From contig JADJMO010000033.1 in the NCBI GenBank assembly GCA_016709545.1, positions 1 to 64,000 of the forward strand: DNA of 64,000 nt, in the 5' to 3' direction. A program made the translations under genes and the position numbers. This stretch comes from Myxococcales bacterium. Lineage in GTDB: Bacteria > Myxococcota_A > Polyangia > Polyangiales > JADJMO01. Under the pieces are notes generated by a model. That model did no database searches. It was not told the origin of the DNA and saw only the letters and a program-made list of their open reading frames with translations. Positions 16,410 through 24,499 of this stretch are shown here, one piece after another. Every line of letters begins with the position of its first letter. The stretch's first letter is position 1.

Positions 16410-17356
16410 ATGCACGCCGACCAACTTCAGCGTCTCTTGCGCCTCGCCGTCGTCCTCGTACCCAGCGCGAACCTCGGCTGTCGACCTCCACCAGGTGTGG
16501 CGACGAGCCACCGGCCCAGACCACGCTCGTCCTCCTCGGCGACGCGGGCCCAGGGGCTCCCGACAAGGACGGTGGCGTGGGCGAGGCAGGGGCTGACGCG
16601 GGCAGCTGCATCGAGGCCTGTCGCGAGGCCGGCGTCTTCGCGGACAAGTGCGGATTCACCACCATCGTCGACGCCGGTAAACACCCCGCGGTCGAGTGCA
16701 CGCAGATCTACTACTGTGAAGGGCGGCTCCCCGCTGCGCTCCTCGATGCGCCTCCTGGACGTCCAGACGTTGCTACCCATTTCGCCAGCGCGGCGTTCCT
16801 CGAGGCAGCCGCCATCGATGCCTTTCGCCTGCTCGCGCGCGAGCTCGTGGTCCACGGTGCGCCGCGCCGACTCGTGGAGGCCGCGCGCCGCGCCCGTCGC
16901 GACGAGATCCGGCACGCCCGCACGATGCGCGCACTGGCCCGTCGACACGGCGCTCACCACGTCCGCCCGCCGCGGGTCGGGGAGAGCCCCGTCCGCGAAC
17001 TGGTCGCCATCGCCGTCGAGAACGCCATCGAGGGGTGCGTACGTGAGACATGGGGCGCTGCCCTTGCCTGGTTCCAGGCCACCCACGCCGCGGACCCGAT
17101 TGTGCGCTCCGCGATGGCCCGCATCGCCCGCGACGAGACCCAGCACGCCGCCCTCGGCTGGTCGCTGCACCACTGGGCCATGACCCGCCTGCCCGCCGCG
17201 CAGCGGGCAGAAGTCGCGCGTGCACTCGAAGGGGCGCGCGCCGCGCTTCACCTCGCGGTGGCGACCGTGCCGGACCAGGACATCCGCCATCGGCTCGGGC
17301 TGCCGGACGCCACCCAGGCCGCCGCGCTCGTACGTGCCGTCGAGTCCGTCCGCTGA
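16410..17356 (+). CDS. Ferritin-like domain lipoprotein, one frameshift near N-terminus
   Basis: The N-terminus MHADQLQRLLRLAVVLVPSA then NLGC is a lipoprotein signal. A one-base frame change near 16490 joins it to GDAGPGAPDKDGGVGEAGAD and a Cys-rich lead-in (CIEACREAGVFADKC, CTQIYYCEGRLP). The ferritin-like four-helix bundle follows with Glu/His ligands in order: AFLEAAAIDAFRLLARE, RRDEIRHARTMRAL, VENAIEGCVRETWGA and ARDETQHAALGWSLHHW. These are the ExxH-type di-iron positions. The family of secreted ferritin-like proteins is common in Myxococcota; the role (oxidase or metal storage) is unproven. The C-terminal 280 residues are uninterrupted. Confidence 0.75.
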
Positions 17357-17387
17357 GCCGCCGACCGGATGGCCACGTGCGTCGAGC

Positions 17388-18701
17388 TCAGCGGAGGATG
17401 CGCATCACGAAGACGTCGAACGAGCCCGAGCTGGTCTGCCCCGGCAGCGTGCCCATCGTGGAGCCGACCACGAGGACCTTGCCAGAGGCGTCCACGGCGA
17501 TGCCGTCCACCGAGTCGTAGACGTCGGTGCCGAACTGCTTGGTCCACCGGTGCTTGCCGGACCCGTCGTACGACTGCACGAAAGCGTCCTCCTTCCCGAC
17601 GCTCGTCTGCCCCGGCAGCGAAGCAACCGTGAACCCACCCACCAGCACGTTGCCCGAAGCATCCACGGCGACGCCGCGGACGCCATCGAACTGGCTGCTG
17701 CCGAACTGTCGCGTCCACCGTTCGTTGCCCGACGCGTCGTAGCTGCGCACGAAGCCGTCGCGGCCTCCTGCGCTCGCCTGCCCTGGGAACGTGCCCTCCG
17801 TGTGCCCTGCCACGACGACGTTGCCCGCCCCGTCGACGACGACGCCCTGCGCCTCGTCGAGCTGACCGCTCCCGAACTGCTGCGTCCACCGTTCCTTCCC
17901 CGAACGGTCGTAACTTCGTACGAACGCGTCGTCGGCTCCAGAGCTCGTCTGGCCTGGCAGCGTGCCCCTCGTGGAGCCGGCCACGAAGACGTTGCCCGAG
18001 GCATCCACCGCAACGCTGCGAGCTTCGTCGATCTGGCCGCTGCCGAACTGCACCGTCCACAGCTCCTTGCCCGAAGGATCGTACGCGCGCACGAAGGCGT
18101 CGTCGGCGCCCTCGCTCGTGTGTCCTGGCAACGCGCCCCTCGTGAGCCCGACCACCACCACGTTGCCAGATGCATCCACCGCGATGGCGGTCGCGAACTC
18201 GGTCTTGCTGCTGCCGAACTGCCTCGTCCACAGTTCTTTGCCGGAAGCGTCGTACTTCCTGACGAACACATCCTCTTCTCCCGCGCTCGTCTGCCCGGGC
18301 AGCGCGCCCATGGTGGATCCCGTCACGAGGAGGTTGCCCGACGCATCCACGGCGACACCATTGGCGGAATCGAGGGCGCTAGTTCCGAACTGGTGGGTCC
18401 ACAGCTCCCGGCCTGATGCGTCGTACGCGCGGACGAAGGCGTCCGTCTTGCCTGCGCTCGCTTGTCCGGGCAGCACTCCATCGGTCAACCCGGCCACGAA
18501 GACGTTGCCCCGGGCGTCGACCGCGAGGGCGTGGGCAAGGTCGACGTGGGCGGTGCCGAACTGCCTCGTCCACGGCTCGCTCGTGTTGGGTTGCTTCGGC
18601 GTGTGCAGTTCGTCGTCCTTGGGCGGGGGCGCCTCGGGACCGCGCCGGCACGCCTCGAGGACGGCGATCGACAGACACGCGACGAGAACACGCTCGAGCA
18701 C
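17388..18701 (-). CDS. SBBP-repeat beta-propeller lipoprotein
   Basis: The protein has 437 residues, GTG start. VLERVLVACLSIAVLEAC is the lipoprotein signal. Seven repeats of about 50 residues follow, each with an AVDASGNVFVAGST-type strand pair, a LPGQTSxGxxDAFVRxYDxSG strand and ELWTxQFG. Seven SBBP (seven-bladed beta-propeller) repeats are expected to close one propeller. The family is extracellular or periplasmic and probably binds ligands. The DNA shows matching repeats of roughly 150 bp, so the region is prone to recombination. It ends 31 bp from the convergent ferritin-like gene. Confidence 0.9.
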   Translation of the reverse strand: MLERVLVACLSIAVLEACRRGPEAPPPKDDELHTPKQPNTSEPWTRQFGTAHVDLAHALAVDARGNVFVAGLTDGVLPGQASAGKTDAFVRAYDASGRELWTHQFGTSALDSANGVAVDASGNLLVTGSTMGALPGQTSAGEEDVFVRKYDASGKELWTRQFGSSKTEFATAIAVDASGNVVVVGLTRGALPGHTSEGADDAFVRAYDPSGKELWTVQFGSGQIDEARSVAVDASGNVFVAGSTRGTLPGQTSSGADDAFVRSYDRSGKERWTQQFGSGQLDEAQGVVVDGAGNVVVAGHTEGTFPGQASAGGRDGFVRSYDASGNERWTRQFGSSQFDGVRGVAVDASGNVLVGGFTVASLPGQTSVGKEDAFVQSYDGSGKHRWTKQFGTDVYDSVDGIAVDASGKVLVVGSTMGTLPGQTSSGSFDVFVMRILR

Positions 18702-18759
18702 GATGCACGAACTACCACACCCGGATCCCTTGTCGAAGTCAGCCGGAAGATCTGCGGAC

Positions 18760-19323
18760 TCACCCGTCCACAGGACGCACGTGCCGCGGCAGCGGCAGCA
18801 TCGTTCGAAGGTCCTCCGCCAGCACCCGCAGCAACGACTCTTCGAGCGTCGCCCCTCCGAGCGATCGTGCCAGGGCTCGCACGTCGACGAAGAGATCGGT
18901 GACGTTGCAAGCCCCGTCGACGCCGACGCAAGCCTCGAAGTCCGCGAACCACATCGCGCTCCGGACGAGGTCGGGCACGCTGGGCACCGACGCCCCACAG
19001 CTCTCGTCGAGCGCTTGCATCGCCTCCTCGTACCCCTCGTCGCGAGACCGGGTCACGGCCCAGCGTTCCGCCAGCTCGAGCGCATGGGTCGCGAGCGGCT
19101 GCGGGGCGGGAAGCCGCGCGACCACGGTGTGCGCGACGTGGAGGGCGGCCCGTGCGCAGCAGAGATGCTCTTCGTCCGTGGTCGCGAGGTACGTCGCCAG
19201 CCATAGGCGCCACTCGGCATGCGGGCACTCCACGAACGCTTGGGCGAGCGTGTCGAACCCACGACTCCACTCGAGCAGTCCGCCGGGCAAGCAGCCATCC
19301 AGCTCATCGAGCCACTGTTCCAC
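18760..19323 (-). CDS. Hypothetical protein
   Basis: The protein has 187 residues, GTG start (VEQWLDELDGCLPGGLLEWS). It is helical with recurring patterns such as AEWRLWLATYLATTDEEHLC, ARAALHVAHTVVARLPAPQP and RSAMWFADFEACVG, suggesting a helical-repeat fold. It lacks a signal peptide, so is cytoplasmic. It lies 58 bp upstream of the SBBP lipoprotein on the same strand and is divergent from the GNAT gene (97 bp). Family not recognised. Confidence 0.7.
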   Translation of the reverse strand: MEQWLDELDGCLPGGLLEWSRGFDTLAQAFVECPHAEWRLWLATYLATTDEEHLCCARAALHVAHTVVARLPAPQPLATHALELAERWAVTRSRDEGYEEAMQALDESCGASVPSVPDLVRSAMWFADFEACVGVDGACNVTDLFVDVRALARSLGGATLEESLLRVLAEDLRTMLPLPRHVRPVDG

Positions 19324-19420
19324 TCGCCCTCGATGATACGGCGAGCCTCGGCACGCAAACCCGACGCGTCGCTCGCGCGCTGGATGGCCCAGCAGGGGCG
19401 AGCTGACGTAGCGTGGGGCG

Positions 19421-19948
19421 GTGCGCCTCTCGACCCGTCGCCTCGAACTCGTCGCGGCGACGCCGGCCCTCATCGCCTCCGACCTCGCCGATGCGCGGTC
19501 ACTCACCACAGCGCTCTCGGCGACCGTGCCGGCAGACTGGCCGCCCGGAGAGATCGACCGCGCAGCGCTGGAGTTCTTCGCGGCGCGATACGCCGAAGAG
19601 GGCGAGGCCGCGATCGGCTGGTACCACTGGTACGCCATCGTCCGCGCCGCGCCGGCCACCCTCGTCGCGGGCGCCGGCTACTACGGGCCCCCGAAGGAGG
19701 GGCGCGTCGAGATCGGGTACTCGGTCGTGGCGAGCGCGCAGCGACGCGGATACGCGACCGAGATCGTCGAGGCGCTGGTCGCCCACGCGTTCGCGTGCGG
19801 AGCGCACGAGGTCGTCGCGCACACGATGGAGACGAACGCGGCCTCGACGCGCGTACTGGCGCGATGCGGCTTCGTCCGCGAGGGCTCCTCGCCCACCGAC
19901 CCCACCATCGTGCGCCACATCCGCCGGCGCGGACGAGATGGCGCGTGA
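19421..19948 (+). CDS. GNAT family N-acetyltransferase
   Basis: The protein has 175 residues, GTG start. RLSTRRLELVAATPALIASD is the RimJ/RimL-type N-terminus. GRVEIGYSVVASAQRRGYAT is the acetyl-CoA loop (QRRGYAT for Q/RxxGxG/A), and NAASTRVLARCGFVREGS is the C-terminal motif of the fold. The substrate is unknown: RimJ/L-like members acetylate ribosomal proteins, drugs or other amines. Its stop overlaps the GTG of the SMI1-like gene (GTGA), so the two are coupled. Confidence 0.85.
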   Translation: MRLSTRRLELVAATPALIASDLADARSLTTALSATVPADWPPGEIDRAALEFFAARYAEEGEAAIGWYHWYAIVRAAPATLVAGAGYYGPPKEGRVEIGYSVVASAQRRGYATEIVEALVAHAFACGAHEVVAHTMETNAASTRVLARCGFVREGSSPTDPTIVRHIRRRGRDGA

Positions 19949-20617
19949 CGATCGACGACTCCATCCGCTTCCTCGAGGCCATCTTTCGGGCCGTTCGGCG
20001 CCGATGGAGGCGTACCCGTGGACGAGCTCGAGGCAGCGGAGAGCCGGCTCGGGTTCGCGTTGCCACGTGCGCTCCGCACCCTCCATGGCCGCACGGGCCG
20101 GGTGAAGTCCCTGCACGCCGCGCACAACAGGCTGGTGGCGATCGACGAGGTCGACTTCGCCGATGACCATCTGGTCTTCTACGAGGAGAACCAGGACGTG
20201 GTGGTGTGGGCCATCGCACGCTCGAGGCTGTCCGAGGAGGATCCACCGGTCGACCAGGGGCAGCTCGCCGACGACGAGTGGACCTTCTACTCCGAGTTCG
20301 CATCCGTCTCGGAGTTCGCGTGTGCCCAGGGAGCCTGGCAGGCCGTGCAGGGCGGTCTGCCCTTCGTCGGCGTGGTCCAGCAGCCTGCGGATGCGCGACG
20401 CCTCGATGCGGCGGCGATGACCAAGGCATTCGGCGCGCCGTCCCTCCTGGCGGAGGGAATGAGCGCGTGGCTCGTCGAGGGTGGCGTGGCGATCGATGCC
20501 GGTGACGGCTACGTCGGCCTGGCGACGCGTGATGCGGCCGCCTTCGAATCGGCGAGTGCGCTCCTCGGCCTCGAGCTCGGCGCGTGGGACTACGCGACGG
20601 CGCGCGATGATCCATGA
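19945..20617 (+). CDS. SMI1/KNR4-like protein, one frameshift
   Basis: The frame begins VTIDDSIRFLEAIF and changes by one base in TTTCGGG (about 19990) to GPFGADGGVPVDELEAAESR, LGFALPRALRTLHGRTGRVK. LxxAExxLGFxLPxxLRxLH is the start of the SMI1/KNR4 (SUKH) fold, and NRLVAIDEVDFADDHLVFYE with NQDVVVWAI matches its core strands. SUKH proteins are frequent immunity proteins against contact-dependent or polymorphic toxins. No toxin is nearby, so the partner is unknown. If the indel is not an error, translation could restart at GTG 20018. Confidence 0.7.
20582..20599 (+). repeat. 18-bp direct repeat flanking tetR, copy 1
   Basis: The 18 bases GCGTGGGACTACGCGACG are repeated exactly at 21253-21270. 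Here they encode AWDYAT at the end of the SMI1-like protein. See the finding on a possible duplicated gene end. Confidence 0.6.
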
Positions 20618-21294
20618 GCCAACGAGTTCCTGTCGGGAGACGTCGAAGGGGGCCAAGGGCCGAGGGCGAGCGCCGCGAAGGCCCGCCGGAGCCAGTGCGA
20701 CAGCCGAAGCTTCCCCGACGAACGCGCCCAGGCGACGACCGCCGCCTCGAGCGCGCCCGCGATGGCGTGCGCTGCGACCCTGCGCGCGAGCGCGTCGCCG
20801 AACGCGCGACGCTCCGCGAACACGTCGCCGAGGAGGCCCGCGAAGACGGCCTGATCCGCGCGGGCGCGATCGCCGATCGCCGCGTGGTCGAGCAGGAGCT
20901 GTGTGCGTCGCAGGATCCGTTCGCGGTCCTCGGCGTAGACGCCGTCGATCGCGGCGACGAGCGCGTCGCGCACGGCCGCGAGCGGCGTCGGCGAGGGGAG
21001 TGCCTGCCCGATCCGCGCGAGCAGGTCGGCGTCGTAGTCGTCCCAGAGGACGATGCGCTCCTTGGTCTCGGAGTTCCGGTAGATCGTGGCCGGGCTCACG
21101 CCGGCGGCCTGCGCTATCGCCTCCACCGTGACGTCCGCGAAGCCGTGGCGCTCGAAGAGATCGAGGGCCGCCGCCTGGACGCGCCGCATCGCCGCCACGC
21201 GACGCAGCTGGCGTCCGTCGGTCTCCTTGGGATCCGGTTCCTCGAGGTCGGTGCGTGGGACTACGCGACGTCGGGTTGGGCGCGGGCTTGACAC
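20590..21294 (-). CDS. TetR/AcrR family transcriptional regulator
   Basis: The protein has 234 residues. MRRVQAAALDLFERHGFADV, TVEAIAQAAGVSPATIYRNS and ETKERIVLWDDYDADLL form the TetR helix-turn-helix and helix 4. The C-terminal ligand domain is helical with no recognisable specificity. GTG at 21294 is used; later starts at GTG 21198 or ATG 21189 would trim the N-terminal arm, which is partly antisense to the second copy of an 18-bp repeat. The 3' end overlaps the convergent SMI1-like gene by 28 bp. The likely target is its own promoter or a distant gene. Confidence 0.85.
   Translation of the reverse strand: MSSPRPTRRRVVPRTDLEEPDPKETDGRQLRRVAAMRRVQAAALDLFERHGFADVTVEAIAQAAGVSPATIYRNSETKERIVLWDDYDADLLARIGQALPSPTPLAAVRDALVAAIDGVYAEDRERILRRTQLLLDHAAIGDRARADQAVFAGLLGDVFAERRAFGDALARRVAAHAIAGALEAAVVAWARSSGKLRLSHWLRRAFAALALGPWPPSTSPDRNSLAHGSSRAVA
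21253..21270 (+). repeat. 18-bp direct repeat flanking tetR, copy 2
   Basis: Exact copy of 20582-20599. Read rightward, the surrounding frame gives FLEVGAWDYATSG, close to LELGAWDYATA at the end of the SMI1-like protein, so this may be the remnant of a duplicated SMI1-like gene end. Confidence 0.6.
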
Positions 21295-21336
21295 ATTCGT
21301 CAGCGGCGCTGCCCTGCTGCTGGGACGTGCCTTTGG

Positions 21337-21651
21337 CTAGTACTCGGAGTCCGAACACGGGTTTCCCCAGGCGGACCAGTAGAGCCTGCCGAGCGAGAGG
21401 CGGCATTCGGCGGTCCAGGCCCGACGGTCGGAGGGCGTGCACGTCTTGCTGCACACCCAGCCTTGGGTGGAGCATGGCGCACCCGCGACGGGCCTTTCGG
21501 TCGGACACGCCGGCGCATCGGACACACCATCCACGCCCACATCGCTCCTGACCGCAGTGTCGCCGGGCTCCGTACCCCCGCTTCCCGAGCAACCGAGCGC
21601 GAGTGCGAGCAGCGACGCCGGAACACATGGGCACAGACCGCGCTGGGCCAT
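21337..21651 (-). CDS. Small lipoprotein with C-terminal WGNPCSD motif
   Basis: The protein has 104 residues. The signal MAQRGLCPCVPASLLALALG ends in LALGC. An acidic linker is followed by CPTERPVAGAPCSTQGWVCS, KTCTPSDRRAWTAECRLSLG and the ending WSAWGNPCSDSEY. The lipoprotein at 28432 has the same plan (CxxEAPRDSSPC, KKCTSTDDRAWTAVCRLSL, WSVWGNPCSD), so the two are paralogues. Six conserved cysteines suggest three disulphides. Function unknown. Confidence 0.75.
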   Translation of the reverse strand: MAQRGLCPCVPASLLALALGCSGSGGTEPGDTAVRSDVGVDGVSDAPACPTERPVAGAPCSTQGWVCSKTCTPSDRRAWTAECRLSLGRLYWSAWGNPCSDSEY

Positions 21652-21818
21652 GCTGGAAGCGTAGCCCCGCCAGAGTCGGAGGTCATTCAGGGATTCACGG
21701 CAGCAGGCGTCGCTCAGCCGCCCGAGCTCTCTTTCGAGACGTAGAATCGACGAACGAACACTCGTCGTTCATGTTCATGCTTCCGGGAACTCACGGCGAT
21801 CCGTGACGCGAGCGAAAT

Positions 21819-22340
21819 TCAGAGGGCCACGCGCAGAGCCACAGTGGTCGGCCAATCCGTGCCCACGTCTGCGGTCCTGCGCAGGGCCACGTCGACTACC
21901 AGCGCGAGACTGGGGCGCAACGCCCATCGCCACCCAAGGCCGAGGAACCACCCGTGTCGACGCAGCTGGGACGCGTCGTAGTACGGTGATTGCGAGAAGT
22001 AGACGTCGTCGCCATTGATGGCGAGGGACCAGGTCGGGCCCAGAGTGAGGCGCGGGCCGTGGCCGCCGAGGTCGACGTCGACGTCCACGTGGGCGTCGAA
22101 CTCGTGCGTGAACAGGATCGCGTGCCTGTTGATGGTCGACCAGCAGTCGCTGTCGTTCATGCCCGAGTAGGCCATCGGTCGATAGCGAAGTCCGAGACCA
22201 ACCGTCACTCGACCACCCCAACGGACCACTGCGCCGAGCGACGGACCGGTGGCGAGGTGGTTCCGCTTCTCGCAATGGTTCATGCCGGTGGCGACGGACG
22301 CCGTGAGCCCCACGCTGGCCTCGAACTGCGGCGCGTCCAC
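21819..22340 (-). CDS. Possible outer-membrane beta-barrel protein
   Basis: From GTG at 22340 the product is 173 residues (VDAPQFEASVGLTASVATGM). Alternating hydrophobic strands (GRVTVGLGLRYRPMAY, DAHVDVDVDLGGHGPRLTLG, RPSLALVVDVALR) end in a C-terminal hydrophobic residue (TVALRVAL), as in outer-membrane beta-barrels. A cleavable signal is not seen: the frame is open upstream to 22496 but that part (RGRGLASADTHSSRSQRR) is not signal-like. The start or an upstream indel may be mis-set. The larger frame would overlap the divergent gene at 22472. Confidence 0.5.
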   Translation of the reverse strand: MDAPQFEASVGLTASVATGMNHCEKRNHLATGPSLGAVVRWGGRVTVGLGLRYRPMAYSGMNDSDCWSTINRHAILFTHEFDAHVDVDVDLGGHGPRLTLGPTWSLAINGDDVYFSQSPYYDASQLRRHGWFLGLGWRWALRPSLALVVDVALRRTADVGTDWPTTVALRVAL

Positions 22341-22471
22341 GGGCTCAGGGTAGCACCACGACAGATCCTTCCTGGCGACAGCACGCCGTTGGCTCCGTGA
22401 AGAGTGCGTGTCTGCGCTGGCCAGCCCACGCCCACGTCGCAGGTGGAGGATGGACTTGGTAACATCGAGGA

Positions 22472-22951
22472 GTGCGTCGGCTTGGCTGCGTGACACCGAT
22501 CCTCGCGATCACGATCGCGCTCATCGCCCCGAAGAGCGGTGCCTCGGTCGGCACGCGCTGTGAGATCGCCTGGTTGCGCTTCTCGCCTTCCAAGCAGGTC
22601 GGGTCGCTCCCGGTGCGCTACGCGCACATCCTCGAGGACAAGCGGTTCGCCAAGTACCGCTCCATCACCGTGGTCGAGGAGCGTGTGCTCGTCTACGTGG
22701 ACACCGACGCGAAGCTGCTGGAGTTTCCCTCGTTCTCGGAGGAGCACTCCGAGAAGGTCCATACCAAGTTCCTCGGCCCGAACCTCTTTCGCGCAGAGCT
22801 CGTCTACGGCAAGCACAGAGTCTTGGTCGCCGCAGCGCCTCCTCTGGTCCCGACACCGTTCGTCACGGCGACGAGCGATGGCAAGTGCATGGTGGCGGCC
22901 AGCGACTCGGACTGCTGGGTCCTCACAATCCGGACCGCACCAGCGCCTTGA
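22472..22951 (+). CDS. Secreted protein, unknown function
   Basis: The protein has 159 residues, GTG start preceded by a purine-rich ribosome site (GAGGA). The signal peptide MRRLGCVTPILAITIALIAP lacks a clear lipobox at its end. The mature chain is beta-rich: VLVYVDTDAKLLEFPSFSEE, RAELVYGKHRVLVAAAPP and CMVAASDSDCWVLTIRT. No family recognised. It is divergent from the possible barrel protein. Confidence 0.65.
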   Translation: MRRLGCVTPILAITIALIAPKSGASVGTRCEIAWLRFSPSKQVGSLPVRYAHILEDKRFAKYRSITVVEERVLVYVDTDAKLLEFPSFSEEHSEKVHTKFLGPNLFRAELVYGKHRVLVAAAPPLVPTPFVTATSDGKCMVAASDSDCWVLTIRTAPAP

Positions 22952-23046
22952 AATTAGGTCCCCGTATCATCGACGGCGCGTAGCGCGAGGTGGTGGGCAA
23001 CCGCTTGCCGCGGGGTGCCGGCTATACTCGGAAGGGCGAGCTGGCC

Positions 23047-23606
23047 ATGACCGATCAACGACGACGGGGCTCGAGCTGGACGCACCTGGTGGCACTCATC
23101 ATCGCGAGCGCCGTCGCTGCTGCTTGTACCTCGGGCAACGCCGGCAACACGGGTTCGGCGCCGTGCACGACCGACGCCGCGGCCTGCGAGGTAGGGCCCG
23201 ACCCAGCCCCATGTGAGCTTGCAATGCCGCTGAGCGGCGCTTTGGTCGGCACCGCACGGGCGAAGGTCGGCGGTTGCGGCCAGGTAGCTGAGGCGCCGTT
23301 TGTGATTGCCGACATGGCTGTCGTCAGCTTTCACCTCGACGAGGTCGTGTGTCTGGGTGTGACTGGCGCCGTCAGTCTTCACTCGATCAGCATCATCGTC
23401 GGAGATCCCAAGGATGCCCGGGTGTGGACTACGCCCAAGGGAGCTTGTGTGATCACCGTCGACTCAACCGCTGCCAAGCGGACGCGCGAGGCCAGTGGGC
23501 GGTGCTCTCGGGGCACGGCAGCTGCAGCCAGCCGGCACGACCTGACAGCGGAGACGCGCTTGTGTACATCGGCGACTTCTCGTTCACCTTCGACCAGTGG
23601 AGATGA
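23047..23606 (+). CDS. Lipoprotein, one frameshift
   Basis: MTDQRRRGSSWTHLVALIIA then SAVAAAC is the lipoprotein signal (ATG 23047). The mature domain reads CELAMPLSGALVGTARAKVG, VVSFHLDEVVCLGVTGAVSL and DARVWTTPKGACVITVDS. Near 23485 the frame changes by one base to GQWAVLSGHGSCSQPARPDS, GDALVYIGDFSFTFDQWR and a stop at 23606. The continuous beta-sheet pattern across the junction argues that a single base is missing or extra. Function unknown. Confidence 0.6.
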
Positions 23607-23783
23607 GGAAGAACGCGAGGGCCTCGCCCAGCACCCTTTGAGCTTTCGGGGCACCGGGGAGATTCAGCGCATCCTCGACCCGATCCGTTCCCTCCACCGC
23701 AAGCTCGATGAGCAGGCGTGGGCCGCTGGAGCGTCCACCGCCAGGCGTCGACAGCGGGGTCGCGATGGTATCCTTCCCCCGCG

Positions 23784-24371
23784 ATGCCGAAGGCGAGGTC
23801 TGCGACGGTCGTCGGCGTCTCCGACCACGCCGGGTGGGCGATCCTCGTCACGGCCTCGGACGACGGGGCGCTCGTCGACCGCCGGCGCGTGGCCCTCGTC
23901 GAGGACGGGATCCCGTGCATGCCGCACCATCACGACGGACAGCGGTTGCCCCTCGACGAGGCGGTGGCGCTGGTCGACCGGGTGCGGGACTCGGCGACGC
24001 GTGCTGCGGGGGTCGGCCTCGACGCTCTCGTCGCGGCGCTGCCTCGGCCCCCCTCGGCGATCGCGCTCCGGGCGTCTCCGCCGTTGCCAGCGACGGTCGC
24101 GGAGCGAATCACGAACTACCGCGCGATGTGCGTCGCCGACTGGGTCATGTACCGGAGCTGCCTCGCGGACGCGGCGCGGGCGCGCGGGATCGACGTCTCG
24201 ACGTACGATCCCGCCACTGTGCTCGACGAAGCGGCCGCGGCGCTCGGCGCAGCGAGCCTCGATCCGTGGTTCGCGAAGGCGCGCGCACAGGTCGGCGCGC
24301 CGTGGCAGAAGGACCACCGGTTGGCCATGGCGGCCGCGATCGTCGCGGCGAGGGCGGCCTCCGCGCGGTGA
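23784..24371 (+). CDS. Conserved hypothetical protein
   Basis: The protein has 195 residues with ATG at 23784. It begins MPKARSATVVGVSDHAGWAI, continues DGALVDRRRVALVEDGIPCM and HHHDGQRLPLDEAVALVDRV, and ends VGAPWQKDHRLAMAAAIVAA. The opening reads like a small RNase-H/actin-type fold (short VVGVSDHAGWAILV strand, then VDRRRVALV) or a nuclease-like HHH segment. I cannot assign a family. No signal peptide, so cytoplasmic. Confidence 0.7.
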   Translation: MPKARSATVVGVSDHAGWAILVTASDDGALVDRRRVALVEDGIPCMPHHHDGQRLPLDEAVALVDRVRDSATRAAGVGLDALVAALPRPPSAIALRASPPLPATVAERITNYRAMCVADWVMYRSCLADAARARGIDVSTYDPATVLDEAAAALGAASLDPWFAKARAQVGAPWQKDHRLAMAAAIVAARAASAR

Positions 24372-24499
24372 GGGCGTTTCCGGAGGACCTCGACCCGACC
24401 AGGCCCGTGCCATTCGTGGCTCGGGACTAGCCCTCCAGGCCACGACGTTGGGTATGCGTGGCCTTCACCGACCCGCCGCGCCACGATTACCGTTCGCGC

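Noticed and set aside
17388..18560. Regular 150-bp repeats suggesting a CRISPR or satellite array
   Set aside because: The repeats are the coding units of the SBBP propeller and have no short palindromic repeat-spacer structure.
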